Below, one piece after another: positions 33,090 through 41,674 of a stretch of 64,000 bases of DNA. The stretch is from an uncultured Bacteroidales bacterium (lineage in GTDB: Bacteria > Bacteroidota > Bacteroidia > Bacteroidales > Bacteroidaceae). A model generated the notes under the pieces. That model saw only the letters and a program-made list of their open reading frames with translations, was not told the origin of the DNA and did no database searches. The DNA lies in NCBI GenBank assembly GCA_902801325.1, contig CADCHQ010000010.1, positions 1 through 64,000 on the forward strand, written 5' to 3'. The position numbers were made by a program, and so were the translations under genes. The first letter of the stretch is position 1. The number at the start of each line of letters is the position of its first letter.

Positions 33090-34067
33090 CTATAAACTAT
33101 AGCCCACGCTAAGGGCCAAGGTGTGGGCGCTGACGTGGTATTTTGCGTAGGCCAAACCAACCTTTATCTTCTTGATGTTAAGCCCGGCACCAAACGACAA
33201 ACCTGCTGCCCTGCTGCTTCCTGCCGCCTTCATTTCGTAGGCTCGACGGAAATTGTAGCCGGCGGCAAAATAGAACTGGCTGGTCGGGATGATGTCGATG
33301 CCCACGTTGAAGTGGTTCATGAGAATGCTGCCGCCCTTAGGCTTCTTGCTCACATGATAGAAGTACTTACTGCTCCATCGGGTGAGGTCGGTCAAAGTGA
33401 CGCTGAAGCGAATGGGAGCATGACCAAGACTCTTGGTGAAACCCACTTGCAAGTTGAACGGCATGCGTTCGTGCTTGTCGCCAAAGGCCTTTACTTGTCC
33501 GCCCAGATTGGCAGCAACAGCAGAAAACGAGAAGTCGATATCTTCATCATAGTAGTTCAAACCCAAATCAACGGCAAGGCCAACGGAGGTGTAGTCGGCA
33601 TATTTCGAATAAATCATCTTTCCCGTGGCTCCACCAACCCATCGTTCACTAAGGGCGTAGCTGTACATACCGTTGAAGGCCATATCTATGGCTCTCATGT
33701 CGCCAATGATCTCTCCCGTTTCCAGCGTCTCTTTCATCTTCCCGTACCCGACAAACTGGATACCTGCTCCCCAGGTTCCACGCTGGCCTGCCAAGCGAAC
33801 AAAAGAGGCACTGCCAGTCTTCGAACCTTTCATATAGGTCATGAAATTCAGATTCATCGAGTTGTTGCTAACGCTGGCAAGCAAGGCTGGGTTTTGGAAG
33901 ATAAGTGAGGCGTCGTCCTCGATAAGGGAAATGTTCTTTCCTCCTAATGCCGTTGCATGGGACGAGGTGGGAAGGCCTAAGAAACTGAATACGCTGGTAC
34001 TTTCTTGCCCCCATGCAAAGAGGGAGCAAATCAGGCCAAAGGACAAGAAAGATTGCCGTAGTGTCAT
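33090..34067 (-). CDS. porQ: Type IX secretion system protein PorQ
   Basis: Outer-membrane protein of 325 aa of the PorV/PorP-like barrel family, with a signal peptide ending FAWGQ. PorQ is part of the attachment complex (PorU-PorV-PorQ-PorZ) that releases T9SS cargo to the surface. Typical features are SVFSFLGLPTSSHATALGGKN at the mature start and NPALLA soon after, with alternating beta-strand patterns. The ATG at 34067 is preferred because a -7 promoter box at 34089-34096 overlaps the longer frame. It implies that this organism has a T9SS. Confidence 0.88.
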   Translation of the reverse strand: MTLRQSFLSFGLICSLFAWGQESTSVFSFLGLPTSSHATALGGKNISLIEDDASLIFQNPALLASVSNNSMNLNFMTYMKGSKTGSASFVRLAGQRGTWGAGIQFVGYGKMKETLETGEIIGDMRAIDMAFNGMYSYALSERWVGGATGKMIYSKYADYTSVGLAVDLGLNYYDEDIDFSFSAVAANLGGQVKAFGDKHERMPFNLQVGFTKSLGHAPIRFSVTLTDLTRWSSKYFYHVSKKPKGGSILMNHFNVGIDIIPTSQFYFAAGYNFRRAYEMKAAGSSRAAGLSFGAGLNIKKIKVGLAYAKYHVSAHTLALSVGYSL

Positions 34068-34088
34068 GCGTTTATGTGATTTTGCCTC

Positions 34089-34096
34089 CAAAGATA
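34089..34096 (-). promoter_or_regulatory. -7 box (TATCTTTG) of porQ
   Basis: TAnnTTTG on the minus strand, 22 bases before the ATG at 34067. No clear -33 TTTG at the usual spacing. Confidence 0.6.
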
Positions 34097-34223
34097 CGTT
34101 TTTTTTAATTATCTACCTTAATATAAACGCCAAAACTCGTAGAAAAGTTGTATAGAAACCTTAAAAAAGTATTAAATGAAAAAAAAAAGGACTGAATTGG
34201 GAACGTAAATAAAAAAAATGTGT

Positions 34224-34231
34224 TACATTTG
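34224..34231 (+). promoter_or_regulatory. -7 box (TACATTTG) of tonB
   Basis: TAnnTTTG box 35 bases before the tonB ATG in an AT-rich region. The -33 element is weak. Confidence 0.5.
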
Positions 34232-34265
34232 TTCCCGAAGTAAGTAAAAATTAACATAAATCGAT

Positions 34266-34982
34266 ATGGAAAACGTAGATAACAGAACAATCAACGACGA
34301 ACTGAAGGGTCAGTCGTGGACCAGTTTGCTGATTGGTTACGTACTCGTCTTGGCAGCCATCTTCGTGGCTTTCGAGTGGACCCAACGTGAGATTAAGATT
34401 GATGAGAGCAATGAGCCTATCTATGATATGGCCGTTGAAGAAGACATGATTCCTATCACCAAGCAGGAACAGCCCATGCAGGCTCCTCCTCCACAGGCTG
34501 CTCCTATGACTCCCGAAATTCTGGAAGTGGTGGATAACAAGGAAGAACTTGTCGAGGAAGAAATCCAGACTACTGAGGAAGTCAACCAGAGCATTGTTTC
34601 GACTCCTGGTACAGGTGCTCCCACAGCAGTGGTTGCTGGTCCTCCTGCTCCCGTGGTTGAGGAAGTCGATGACGACCGCATCCTTGACGTGCCTGAGGAG
34701 AGCGCAGAGTTCCCCGGTGACGTTTATGCTTGGTTGCAGAAGAACATCAAGTACCCACCCATCTGTCAGGAACAGAACATTCAGGGCCGTGTGTCAGTTC
34801 AGTTCGTCATCAACAAGGACGGTTCTATCGTTGATGTGAAGGTGCTTCGCTCGCCTGACGACCATCTGTCGAAGGAAGCTGAGCGCGTGGTTAAGGCTAT
34901 GCCTAAGTGGAAGCCCGCACGTCAGGGTAACAAACCCGTTCGTATGCGTTACGTTCTTCCCGTAATGTTCCGTTTGAGCTAG
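34266..34982 (+). CDS. tonB: TonB-family energy transducer
   Basis: Inner-membrane anchored periplasm-spanning protein of 238 aa that passes proton-motive energy from ExbB/ExbD to outer-membrane receptors. One N-terminal membrane segment (about 20-37), a Pro/Glu-rich linker (QAPPPQAAP, GPPAPVVEE) and a C-terminal TonB domain (FPGDVYAWLQKNIKYPP, then GRVSVQFVINKDGSIVDVKV). A strong terminator follows, so it is separate from the exbB-exbD genes 2 kb downstream. Confidence 0.92.
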   Translation: MENVDNRTINDELKGQSWTSLLIGYVLVLAAIFVAFEWTQREIKIDESNEPIYDMAVEEDMIPITKQEQPMQAPPPQAAPMTPEILEVVDNKEELVEEEIQTTEEVNQSIVSTPGTGAPTAVVAGPPAPVVEEVDDDRILDVPEESAEFPGDVYAWLQKNIKYPPICQEQNIQGRVSVQFVINKDGSIVDVKVLRSPDDHLSKEAERVVKAMPKWKPARQGNKPVRMRYVLPVMFRLS

Positions 34983-35011
34983 TTGTTTCATAATTATAAG
35001 CTTTGTTTGGG

Positions 35012-35041
35012 GGCTGTCAGTTTCGGCTGGCAGCCTTTTTT
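35012..35041 (+). terminator. Terminator after tonB
   Basis: Stem GGCTGTCAG facing CTGGCAGCC, loop TTTCGG, then TTTTTT. Confidence 0.9.
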
Positions 35042-35070
35042 AGTAAAAAACTCTATTATAATAATATATA

Positions 35071-36045
35071 ATGTATACGAGTGCACAAATTCTGGAGAAG
35101 GTGGAGCAGGCATTAGGTTCACTGCCCTATGAACGTAAGCCCGAGGGACTGTATGCCCCCGTTCGATATGTCTTATCCTTAGGCGGAAAACGCATACGTC
35201 CCGTGCTCATGCTGATGGGTTATAACCTGTACAAGGATGATGTGGAGCGCATCATGATGCCTGCCCTCGGACTTGAGACCTATCATAACTATACACTTTT
35301 GCACGATGATTTGATGGATCGTGCCGACGTTCGTCGAGGACACGCTACGGTGCATCGTAAGTGGAACGAGAATGCTGCTATTCTGAGTGGCGACTCCATG
35401 TTGGTTCTTGCTTATCAACGTATGGCACAATGCGATGCAGCCATCTTGCCTCAAGTGATGGGACTTTTCACTGAGACGGCTTTGGAGATAGGGGAGGGGC
35501 AACAATACGATATCGAGTTTGAGACTCGTAACGACGTTACTGAGGACGAATACATCGAAATGATTCGTTTGAAGACTTCGGTACTTCTGGCTTGCGCACT
35601 TAAGTTGGGAGCTATGTTGGCAGGTGCTCCTAAAACTGATGCCGAGATCTTGTATGACTTTGGCGAACAGATTGGACTCGCTTTCCAGTTGCAGGACGAT
35701 TATCTGGATGTGTATGGCGACTTCAAGACTTTCGGTAAACGTATTGGTGGTGACATCTTGTGCAACAAGAAGACATACATGCTCATTAATGCCCAACTAC
35801 TCGCTAACGACAGCCAACGTAAAGAGTTGGAACATTGGTTGACGGCTAAGGACTATGATGAAGAGGAAAAAATAAAGAGTGTGACACATCTCTATGACGA
35901 GATTGGCATTCCCCAGATCGCTCGAAAGAAGATAGAATACTATTATTCTTTGGCCGAACAAAGTCTGGCAAATGTAAATCTGCCTGAGGAAAAGAAGACC
36001 CTTCTCTGGCAATATGCTCAGCAAATGCTTAATCGCCAAAGCTAA
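35071..36045 (+). CDS. Polyprenyl (trans-isoprenyl) diphosphate synthase
   Basis: All-alpha prenyltransferase of 324 aa that condenses IPP with allylic diphosphates in the cytoplasm, feeding quinone side chains or similar lipids. The first aspartate-rich motif is HDDLMD and the second is QDDYLDVYGD; GGKRIRPVLM is the IPP-binding block. The product length (farnesyl, geranylgeranyl or octaprenyl) cannot be read from the sequence with certainty. Probably co-transcribed with tatD, from which it is separated by heptamer repeats. Confidence 0.9.
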   Translation: MYTSAQILEKVEQALGSLPYERKPEGLYAPVRYVLSLGGKRIRPVLMLMGYNLYKDDVERIMMPALGLETYHNYTLLHDDLMDRADVRRGHATVHRKWNENAAILSGDSMLVLAYQRMAQCDAAILPQVMGLFTETALEIGEGQQYDIEFETRNDVTEDEYIEMIRLKTSVLLACALKLGAMLAGAPKTDAEILYDFGEQIGLAFQLQDDYLDVYGDFKTFGKRIGGDILCNKKTYMLINAQLLANDSQRKELEHWLTAKDYDEEEKIKSVTHLYDEIGIPQIARKKIEYYYSLAEQSLANVNLPEEKKTLLWQYAQQMLNRQS

Positions 36046-36103
36046 ATTTCAACTCTCCGTTCGCCGACGATAGAAGACATTTGCATAGTGCAGCGGAGTA
36101 AGA

Positions 36104-36152
36104 ACTCTCAACTCTCAACTCTCAACTGTCAACTGTCAACTCTCAACTTTGA
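36104..36152 (+). repeat. Seven tandem heptamers (ACTCTCA)n running into the tatD start
   Basis: Six near-perfect units ACTCTCA or ACTGTCA are followed by ACTTTGA, whose TTG (36149-36151) is the tatD start codon. Confidence 0.85.
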
Positions 36153-36946
36153 TCGACACCCACAGCCATATATACGAACCTGAGTTTGATGAAGACCGCG
36201 AACAAGTCGTATCGCGAGCTCGTGAAGCAGGAGTGGAAATGATACTCTTGCCCAACATCAATGCCGAATCCATTCGGCCAATGCTCGACTTGTGTCGTCA
36301 ATATCCAGACTATTGCTTTCCCATGATAGGGCTGCATCCGGAAGATGTTCGCGACGATTATAAAGCTGTACTCGCGCAGATGCATGAACAACTTCAGACT
36401 TCCAATCCATATATAGCAATTGGTGAGGTCGGACTCGATTTCTATTGGGACGAAACCTATCGCAATCAGCAATTGGATGCTTTCGAACAACAAATTATGT
36501 GGGCCAAGCAATATAATCTGCCCTTGGTTATTCATAGTCGGAAATCCCATCGAGAGTTGGTTGATATGATGGAACGACATAGAGGAGACTCCTTGCGTGG
36601 CATCTTCCATTGCTTTGGAGGAACACTGGAGGAGGCTAATGAACTGCTTTCTTTCCCTGGTTTCGTCTTAGGAATAGGTGGAGTGCTGACTTATAAGAAG
36701 TCCACACTGCCGGAAGTCTTGCGTGAAGTTCCTCTCGAACGAATTGTTGTAGAGACGGATGCGCCATATTTGTCCCCAGTTCCCTTCCGCGGAAAGCGAA
36801 ATGAGAGCGCTTATGTGGCCTACACTTTACGGAGATTGGCAGAGGTTTATGAAAAGTCCGTTTCAGAGGTGGATATTGTGACAACAAATACGGCAAAACA
36901 CCTCTTTGGCTTGCCTATAACTGTAAATAATGATGTAAAAACGTAA
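36149..36946 (+). CDS. tatD: TatD-family metal-dependent hydrolase
   Basis: TIM-barrel hydrolase of 265 aa. Family members act as Mg-dependent 3'-5' exonucleases on DNA and RNA. The N-terminal IDTHSHIYEPEFDED gives the first metal histidines. Others are in IAIGEVGLDFYWD, LPLVIHSRKSH, IFHCFGG and VETDAPYLSPVP. The start codon is TTG, and the heptamer repeat reaches right to it with no usual leader. The native family start (M-I-D-T-H) supports this choice. Confidence 0.92.
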   Translation: MIDTHSHIYEPEFDEDREQVVSRAREAGVEMILLPNINAESIRPMLDLCRQYPDYCFPMIGLHPEDVRDDYKAVLAQMHEQLQTSNPYIAIGEVGLDFYWDETYRNQQLDAFEQQIMWAKQYNLPLVIHSRKSHRELVDMMERHRGDSLRGIFHCFGGTLEEANELLSFPGFVLGIGGVLTYKKSTLPEVLREVPLERIVVETDAPYLSPVPFRGKRNESAYVAYTLRRLAEVYEKSVSEVDIVTTNTAKHLFGLPITVNNDVKT

Positions 36947-37052
36947 AAAAAAATTTTTTTTATGCTTGAAAGCGTGTTTAGTTCACTTTTTTTTCGTAAC
37001 TTGCACGCCAAATAAGGGTATAGTGAGCAGAATATGCTCATAAACATGCCAT

Positions 37053-37140
37053 GGAGAGATGCTCGAGTGGCTGAAGAGGCACGCCTGGAAAGCGTGTGAC
37101 CGGCAAAACTGGTTCGCGAGTTCGAATCTCGCTCTCTCCG
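37053..37140 (+). tRNA. tRNA-Ser (anticodon GGA)
   Basis: Class II tRNA of 88 nt. The acceptor arm GGAGAGA pairs with TCTCTCC, the anticodon loop reads CT-GGA-AA between CACGC and GCGTG, there is a long variable arm (GACCGGCAAAACTGGTTC) and a T-arm with GTTCGAATC. The CCA end is not encoded. A possible -7 box TAACTTGC lies at 36998-37005. The 3' end directly abuts the exbB coding frame. Confidence 0.95.
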
Positions 37141-37983
37141 CAAAGAGAAAGGAAAAAGTTATTTGCAATTGTTGCACTGGTTGCTGCTTGTTCTTTTGCT
37201 GCAACTTCTAACGTGATGGCACAGGAAGAGGCTGAAGCCGCTACTGAGCAGGTTGACACCGCTGCCGTTGACACCGCTGCTGCTGATACTGCAGCTGTTG
37301 AAGCTCCCGCTCCCGTAGTTGAGGAGGAAAGCGAAAGCCTCCACAAAGTATTGAAGACTAAGTTCATCGAAGGTGACGCTGGCTTTATGTCACTCGTTGC
37401 TCTGGCTCTGGTTCTGGGTCTCGCATTCTGCATCGAGCGCGTTATCTACCTGACACTGGCTAAAATCAACACCCGTAAGTTCATGGGTGAACTGGCCGAC
37501 TTGGTTGAGAAAGACAAGATTGAGGACGCTATCGAATTGTGTAACAACACTCGTGGTCCCGTGGCTCGCGTTTCCAGTAAGGCTCTTGCATGCTTGAACA
37601 GTAAGGAACAGAATGACATCGGTTCTATCGAGCGCGCCATCAACACCGAGGCTGAGATTCAGGGTTCTTACCTTGAGGAGCACTGCTCTTGGATTACCTT
37701 CTTCATCGCTTCCGCTCCTTCTCTGGGATTCTTGGGTACGGTGATTGGTATGGTAATGGCCTTCGATACGATTGAGAAGGCTGGTGATATTTCTCCTACC
37801 GTTGTGGCTGGTGGTATGAAGGTGGCCCTGATTACTACTATCTTCGGTATCATTGTTGCCCTGATTCTGCAGTTGTTCTACAACTTCATCCTTGGCAGCA
37901 TCGAAGGTCTGACTGCAAACATGGAAGAGTCCGCTCAGGAACTGCTGACCATGTGTGTTAAGTCGCCCAAGTGCCAGAAGTAA
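37096..37983 (+). CDS. exbB: MotA/TolQ/ExbB proton channel family protein with disturbed start
   Basis: Inner-membrane proton channel that drives TonB with ExbD. Three membrane segments follow an N-terminal signal-like stretch and an Ala/Glu/Pro-rich region (AQEEAEAATEQ to about residue 75); the core motif is FFIASAPSLGFLGTVIGMVMAF. In Bacteroidales the protein usually begins M-K-K-L-F-A-I-V. Here the frame reads R-K-K-L-F-A-I-V, with AGG (37150-37152) where ATG is expected. The only canonical in-frame starts are a GTG at 37096 inside tRNA-Ser, used here because it keeps the signal stretch, and an ATG at 37216 that removes it. The true start is unresolved. Confidence 0.85.
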   Translation: MTGKTGSRVRISLSPQRERKKLFAIVALVAACSFAATSNVMAQEEAEAATEQVDTAAVDTAAADTAAVEAPAPVVEEESESLHKVLKTKFIEGDAGFMSLVALALVLGLAFCIERVIYLTLAKINTRKFMGELADLVEKDKIEDAIELCNNTRGPVARVSSKALACLNSKEQNDIGSIERAINTEAEIQGSYLEEHCSWITFFIASAPSLGFLGTVIGMVMAFDTIEKAGDISPTVVAGGMKVALITTIFGIIVALILQLFYNFILGSIEGLTANMEESAQELLTMCVKSPKCQK

Positions 37984-38032
37984 ATCACACCACAATTCAC
38001 TCATTCTTAATTTCTATTAAAGGAGAGTTATT

Positions 38033-38521
38033 ATGAAATTAGAGAAAATATCAAACAACGTCCTCTACGTAGTTTGTGCTATCATCGTGCTTTGCTTCCT
38101 GGCGTTCATGTTCATTGGATATGACAACTATGACGAGGCTGGCCGTGTGGCTCCCAAACTGACGGGTATGCTGCTCTTCTTGCAGTACGCTTTAGGTATT
38201 GTGACGTTCATCCTGATGATTTGGAGTGTCATCAGAGGCGCGAAGAACTCCGGCGGTAGCGATGAGAAGACTACCAAGGGCGTTCCCGGCAAGAAGGTGA
38301 TTCTGTTTACCTCTGTTGTTACTATCCTTGCTTTCGTTCTGGGCTTAGTGTTCAACCTAGGTGAGGATGCATTTACCACGAGCAGTGGTGTAACCACTTC
38401 TGGTACAATGGTTACGGTGGTTGATGCCTTCATGTGGTCAATCTACATCCTGTTCTTTGTTGCTGTTTGCGCTGTTGTGCTCTCTGCAACAGGACTGATG
38501 ACTAAGTTCACAAAGAAATAA
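38033..38521 (+). CDS. Four-helix membrane protein in the exbB-exbD operon
   Basis: Hypothetical inner-membrane protein of 162 aa with four hydrophobic segments (about 9-29, 43-64, 86-107, 132-154) and short charged loops (SGGSDEKTTKGVPGKK). No enzyme motif is visible. Its fixed place between exbB and exbD, with about 50- and 23-base spacers, suggests an accessory part of the energy-transducing complex (inference). Confidence 0.75.
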   Translation: MKLEKISNNVLYVVCAIIVLCFLAFMFIGYDNYDEAGRVAPKLTGMLLFLQYALGIVTFILMIWSVIRGAKNSGGSDEKTTKGVPGKKVILFTSVVTILAFVLGLVFNLGEDAFTTSSGVTTSGTMVTVVDAFMWSIYILFFVAVCAVVLSATGLMTKFTKK

Positions 38522-38544
38522 GTAACTATTAACTCAAGCGAGAT

Positions 38545-39144
38545 ATGGCAAAGAAAAAAAGGAAAGTACCAGGCCTGAACGCTAGTTCTACTGCGGACAT
38601 ATCCTTCATCCTGCTTATCTTCTTCTTGATTACCACCTCTATGGACACGGATATGGGTCTGGCACGTCGTCTGCCCCAGCCGCCTGAAGATGAGGAGATT
38701 AAGCAAGAGCTGAAGATCAAGGAGCGTAACGTGATGGAGGTCCGTATCAACGCACAAGGTTTCTTGTGGGTGAAGGACGGCACGGCCTCGAGTTATGTTG
38801 ATATCCGCGATTTGAAGGCCCGTGCAAAGCAGTTCATCAAGAACGAGAACAATTTGCCTATCCTGCCCGAGAAGCACCCCATCAACATCCCATTGCTGGG
38901 TATGTGCAACTTGACGGATAAGCACGTTATCTCAGTTCAGACCGACCGTGGCACGCCCTACAATATGTATTTCCAAGTACAGAACGAGTTAGTGGCTGCC
39001 TATAATGAGTTGCGTGATGAATTGTCAAAGCAGAAGTTCCATCGCATTTATAATGCGTTGAGCGACGAGCAGAAGGTTGCAATTCGCACATATTATCCTC
39101 AGAAGATTTCCGAGGCTGAACCTAAAAACTATGGAGGGAACTAA
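38545..39144 (+). CDS. exbD: ExbD/TolR family biopolymer transport protein (first copy)
   Basis: Single-pass inner-membrane protein of 199 aa. The N-terminal cytoplasmic tail is basic (AKKKRKVPG). The membrane helix carries the proton-path aspartate in STADISFILLIFFLITTS. A long periplasmic domain with a TolR-like fold follows. It is longer than the second copy. It works with ExbB at 37096 and TonB at 34266. Confidence 0.9.
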   Translation: MAKKKRKVPGLNASSTADISFILLIFFLITTSMDTDMGLARRLPQPPEDEEIKQELKIKERNVMEVRINAQGFLWVKDGTASSYVDIRDLKARAKQFIKNENNLPILPEKHPINIPLLGMCNLTDKHVISVQTDRGTPYNMYFQVQNELVAAYNELRDELSKQKFHRIYNALSDEQKVAIRTYYPQKISEAEPKNYGGN

Positions 39145-39146
39145 TT

Positions 39147-39599
39147 ATGGCATGGAAAAAAAGTAGTCGCGAAATGCCTGAGATGAATACCTCATCTCTG
39201 CCTGACTTGATCTTCACCATCCTGTTCTTCTTCATGATTGTAACCACCATGCGTGAGGTTACGTTGAAGGTTAAGTTTGTAGTACCTGCTGGTACTGAAC
39301 TCGAGAAACTCGAAAAGAAGTCTGCTGTTTCATTCATCTATGTTGGTCCTCCAACCGACCAGTTGCGTGCTCAGTTTGGTAGTTCTACTCGTATTCAGTT
39401 GAACGACCGCTATGCCGAGCCCAGCGAGGTAATGGACTTCATCTATCAGGAGCGTCAGTCAATGTCTGACCAGACTGCTCAGGTGGTGTCCATCAAGGCT
39501 GACCAAAAGACCCAAATGGGATACATCACCGATATTAAGGAGGTTTTGCGTCGCTCTTGGGCACTGAAGGTGAACTATTCATCTACACATCGTAACTAA
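39147..39599 (+). CDS. exbD: ExbD/TolR family biopolymer transport protein (second copy)
   Basis: Protein of 150 aa with the same plan: basic start (AWKKSSREMPEMN), helix SLPDLIFTILFFFMIVTTM with the conserved aspartate, and a shorter periplasmic domain. Two bases separate it from the first exbD. Paired ExbD genes are common in Bacteroidetes TonB systems and may form a heteromer. A strong terminator ends the operon. Confidence 0.9.
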   Translation: MAWKKSSREMPEMNTSSLPDLIFTILFFFMIVTTMREVTLKVKFVVPAGTELEKLEKKSAVSFIYVGPPTDQLRAQFGSSTRIQLNDRYAEPSEVMDFIYQERQSMSDQTAQVVSIKADQKTQMGYITDIKEVLRRSWALKVNYSSTHRN

Positions 39600-39626
39600 A
39601 GAGCAGATTCTTTAAGGATTAAAGAG

Positions 39627-39657
39627 GAGCCTGACCCAGTGTCAGGCTCTTTTTTTA
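39627..39657 (+). terminator. Terminator of the exbB-exbD operon
   Basis: A 9-bp stem GAGCCTGAC facing GTCAGGCTC, loop CCAGT, then a run of seven or more T. Confidence 0.92.
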
Positions 39658-39739
39658 TGTGTTTACTTACAATTTGTTACCTCATAAATCATATAAATAT
39701 TACATATTTGGCGTGCTTAGGGCAAATAATTGTAACTTT

Positions 39740-39773
39740 TTTGCCCTTTATTCGTAAATATTTATTATCTTTG
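39740..39773 (+). promoter_or_regulatory. Promoter of the lrp-folA-thyA operon
   Basis: TTTG (39740-39743), 22 bases, then TATCTTTG (39766-39773), 27 bases before the ATG. Confidence 0.65.
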
Positions 39774-39800
39774 TGGACTAAATCTTAAAATTATACCATT

Positions 39801-40256
39801 ATGATTGATGAATTAGATAAGAAAATTCTAAATCTTATCTCTTGTGATGCACGCGTGCCTTTCCTTGAGGTAGCGCGTAAGTGTAAAGTTTCGGGTGCTG
39901 CTATTCACCAGCGTATGCAGAAGTTGCATCAGATGGGTATTATCAAGGGCTCCCAATATTTATTCGATCCTGCCCTTGTGGGTAATGGCACATGTGCCTT
40001 TATAGGTATATTGCTTCGCGATCCCTCCGATTCCGACCGTGTGCTTGCCGAATTGATGAAGATTCCAGAGATTGTTGAATGTCACCTTACGACAGGCAAT
40101 TATGACATGTTTATCAAGATCTATACTCATGACAATGCCCATTTGTTGAGTGTTATCCATGAGAAATTACAACCGATAGGAATCCAGCGCAGCGAGACGA
40201 TGGTATCGTTCAGTGAACCCATCCATCGCCAGATGCCTATCTATCTTGAGCAATGA
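39801..40256 (+). CDS. Lrp/AsnC family transcriptional regulator
   Basis: DNA-binding regulator of 151 aa. The N-terminal winged helix-turn-helix (LDKKILNLISCDARVPFLEVARKC, then VSGAAIHQRMQKL) is followed by an RAM/AsnC ligand domain (TGNYDMFIKIYTHDNAHL). The effector is probably an amino acid. It is translationally coupled to folA by an ATGA overlap, so it may control or simply share the folate-thymidylate operon. Confidence 0.92.
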   Translation: MIDELDKKILNLISCDARVPFLEVARKCKVSGAAIHQRMQKLHQMGIIKGSQYLFDPALVGNGTCAFIGILLRDPSDSDRVLAELMKIPEIVECHLTTGNYDMFIKIYTHDNAHLLSVIHEKLQPIGIQRSETMVSFSEPIHRQMPIYLEQ

Positions 40257-40732
40257 TAAATGTGATTGCTGCCGTTGCTCGCAATCGTGCTATCGGTCTC
40301 GACAACAAACTTCTTTATTGGCTTCCCAACGACCTGCGACGTTTTAAAGCGCTCACGACGGGCCATACTATTGTTATGGGCCGTCGCACTTTCGAGTCTT
40401 TGCCTAAGGGCGCGTTGCCTAATCGTAGGAATATCGTGTTGACGCGTAGCCAGCAACAGTTTCCTGGGGCAGAGACTTTCCCCACGCTTGCTGCTGCCCT
40501 TGCCGCTTGTCAAACCGATGAGGAAGTTTACATCATTGGTGGCGCAAGTGTCTATCGGCAAGCCCTTCCTTTGGCTGATCGCCTGTGCCTGACGGAGATT
40601 GATGATACACCCCAGGAGGCCGATGCCTTCTTTCCTGACTACTCTGATTGGGTAGTCGAGAGTGAGGAGGTGCATGAACCCGATGAACGGCATGCTTATC
40701 GCTATCGCTTTGTAGATTATATCCGACCATGA
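40253..40732 (+). CDS. folA: Dihydrofolate reductase
   Basis: NADPH-dependent enzyme of 159 aa reducing dihydrofolate to tetrahydrofolate. Motifs: the start [31 protein letters not shown], the cofactor site [15 protein letters not shown], and [15 protein letters not shown]. The ends overlap lrp and thyA by four bases each, so the three genes form one coupled unit. ThyA regenerates the dihydrofolate that this enzyme consumes. Confidence 0.96.
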   Translation: MINVIAAVARNRAIGLDNKLLYWLPNDLRRFKALTTGHTIVMGRRTFESLPKGALPNRRNIVLTRSQQQFPGAETFPTLAAALAACQTDEEVYIIGGASVYRQALPLADRLCLTEIDDTPQEADAFFPDYSDWVVESEEVHEPDERHAYRYRFVDYIRP

Positions 40733-41526
40733 AACAATATCTCGACCTCTTGCAACGAATCCTTGACGAAGGGGTAGTGAAGGGTGACCGTACTGGTACG
40801 GGCACCATCAGCATCTTTGGCCATCAGATGCGTTTCGACCTAGAGAAAGGCTTTCCCCTGCTCACTACCAAGAAGGTGCATCTCAAGAGTATCATCTATG
40901 AACTGCTTTGGTTCCTTCAGGGTGATACTAACGTACATTACTTGCAAGAGCATGGTGTGCGTATTTGGAACGAATGGGCCGATCCTGAAACAGGCGACTT
41001 GGGTCACATCTATGGTTATCAGTGGCGCTCATGGCCCGACTATAATGGTGGTTTCATCGATCAGATACAGCAGGCAGTCGATGACATTAAACACAATCCC
41101 AATTCCCGTCGTATTATTGTCTCAGCGTGGAATGTTGCTGACATCGACAATATGAACCTGCCTCCTTGCCACGCTTTCTTCCAGTTCTATGTGGCAGAAG
41201 GACGTCTCTCGTTGCAACTCTATCAGCGCAGCGCCGACTGTTTTTTAGGCGTTCCCTTTAACATAGCTTCCTATGCTCTCTTGTGTATGATGATGGCTCA
41301 GGTATGTGGTCTTCGTCCGGGTGAGTTCATCCATACCACTGGCGACACCCATATCTATCAGAACCATCTCGAGCAAGTCCACTTGCAACTTAGTCGCGAG
41401 CCTCGTGCCTTGCCTCACATGATAATTAATCCAGAGGTTAAGGACATCTTCAGCTTCCAATACGAGGACTTCCGTCTCGAAGGTTACGATCCTTGGCCTG
41501 CTATTAAAGGAGTGGTGTCAGTCTAG
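40729..41526 (+). CDS. thyA: Thymidylate synthase
   Basis: Enzyme of 265 aa that methylates dUMP to dTMP with methylene-tetrahydrofolate. The nucleophile is Cys147 in [11 protein letters not shown]. Other family blocks are [50 protein letters not shown] and the C-terminal [10 protein letters not shown]. Coupled to folA by an ATGA overlap. A palindromic repeat arm begins four bases after its stop. Confidence 0.97.
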   Translation: MKQYLDLLQRILDEGVVKGDRTGTGTISIFGHQMRFDLEKGFPLLTTKKVHLKSIIYELLWFLQGDTNVHYLQEHGVRIWNEWADPETGDLGHIYGYQWRSWPDYNGGFIDQIQQAVDDIKHNPNSRRIIVSAWNVADIDNMNLPPCHAFFQFYVAEGRLSLQLYQRSADCFLGVPFNIASYALLCMMMAQVCGLRPGEFIHTTGDTHIYQNHLEQVHLQLSREPRALPHMIINPEVKDIFSFQYEDFRLEGYDPWPAIKGVVSV

Positions 41527-41530
41527 GAAA

Positions 41531-41674
41531 AGACCCCTTCCCCAGTCCCTCCCTGAGGGGAGGGGAGAGTCACCTGAATCCTTCCGAGGGCGAAAAACAG
41601 GAATAGTGAGTACAATACAAGATAATTCGTTTGGAGGAAGTCCCCTCCCTTTAAGGGAGGGCAAGGGTGGGTCC
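41531..41674. repeat. BIME-like inverted pair across the thyA-methyltransferase junction
   Basis: The reverse arm at 41531-41571 (AGACCCCTTCCCC, then CCCTCCCTGAGGGGAGGG) is followed by a core of about 60 bp with the GTG start at 41606. The forward arm at 41633-41674 (CCCCTCCCTTTAAGGGAGGG) is translated from residue 10. Confidence 0.78.

Noticed and set aside
37053..37140. Integrative element inserted at the tRNA-Ser gene
   Set aside because: No integrase and no repeat of the tRNA 3' end was seen downstream. The operon beyond it is housekeeping.
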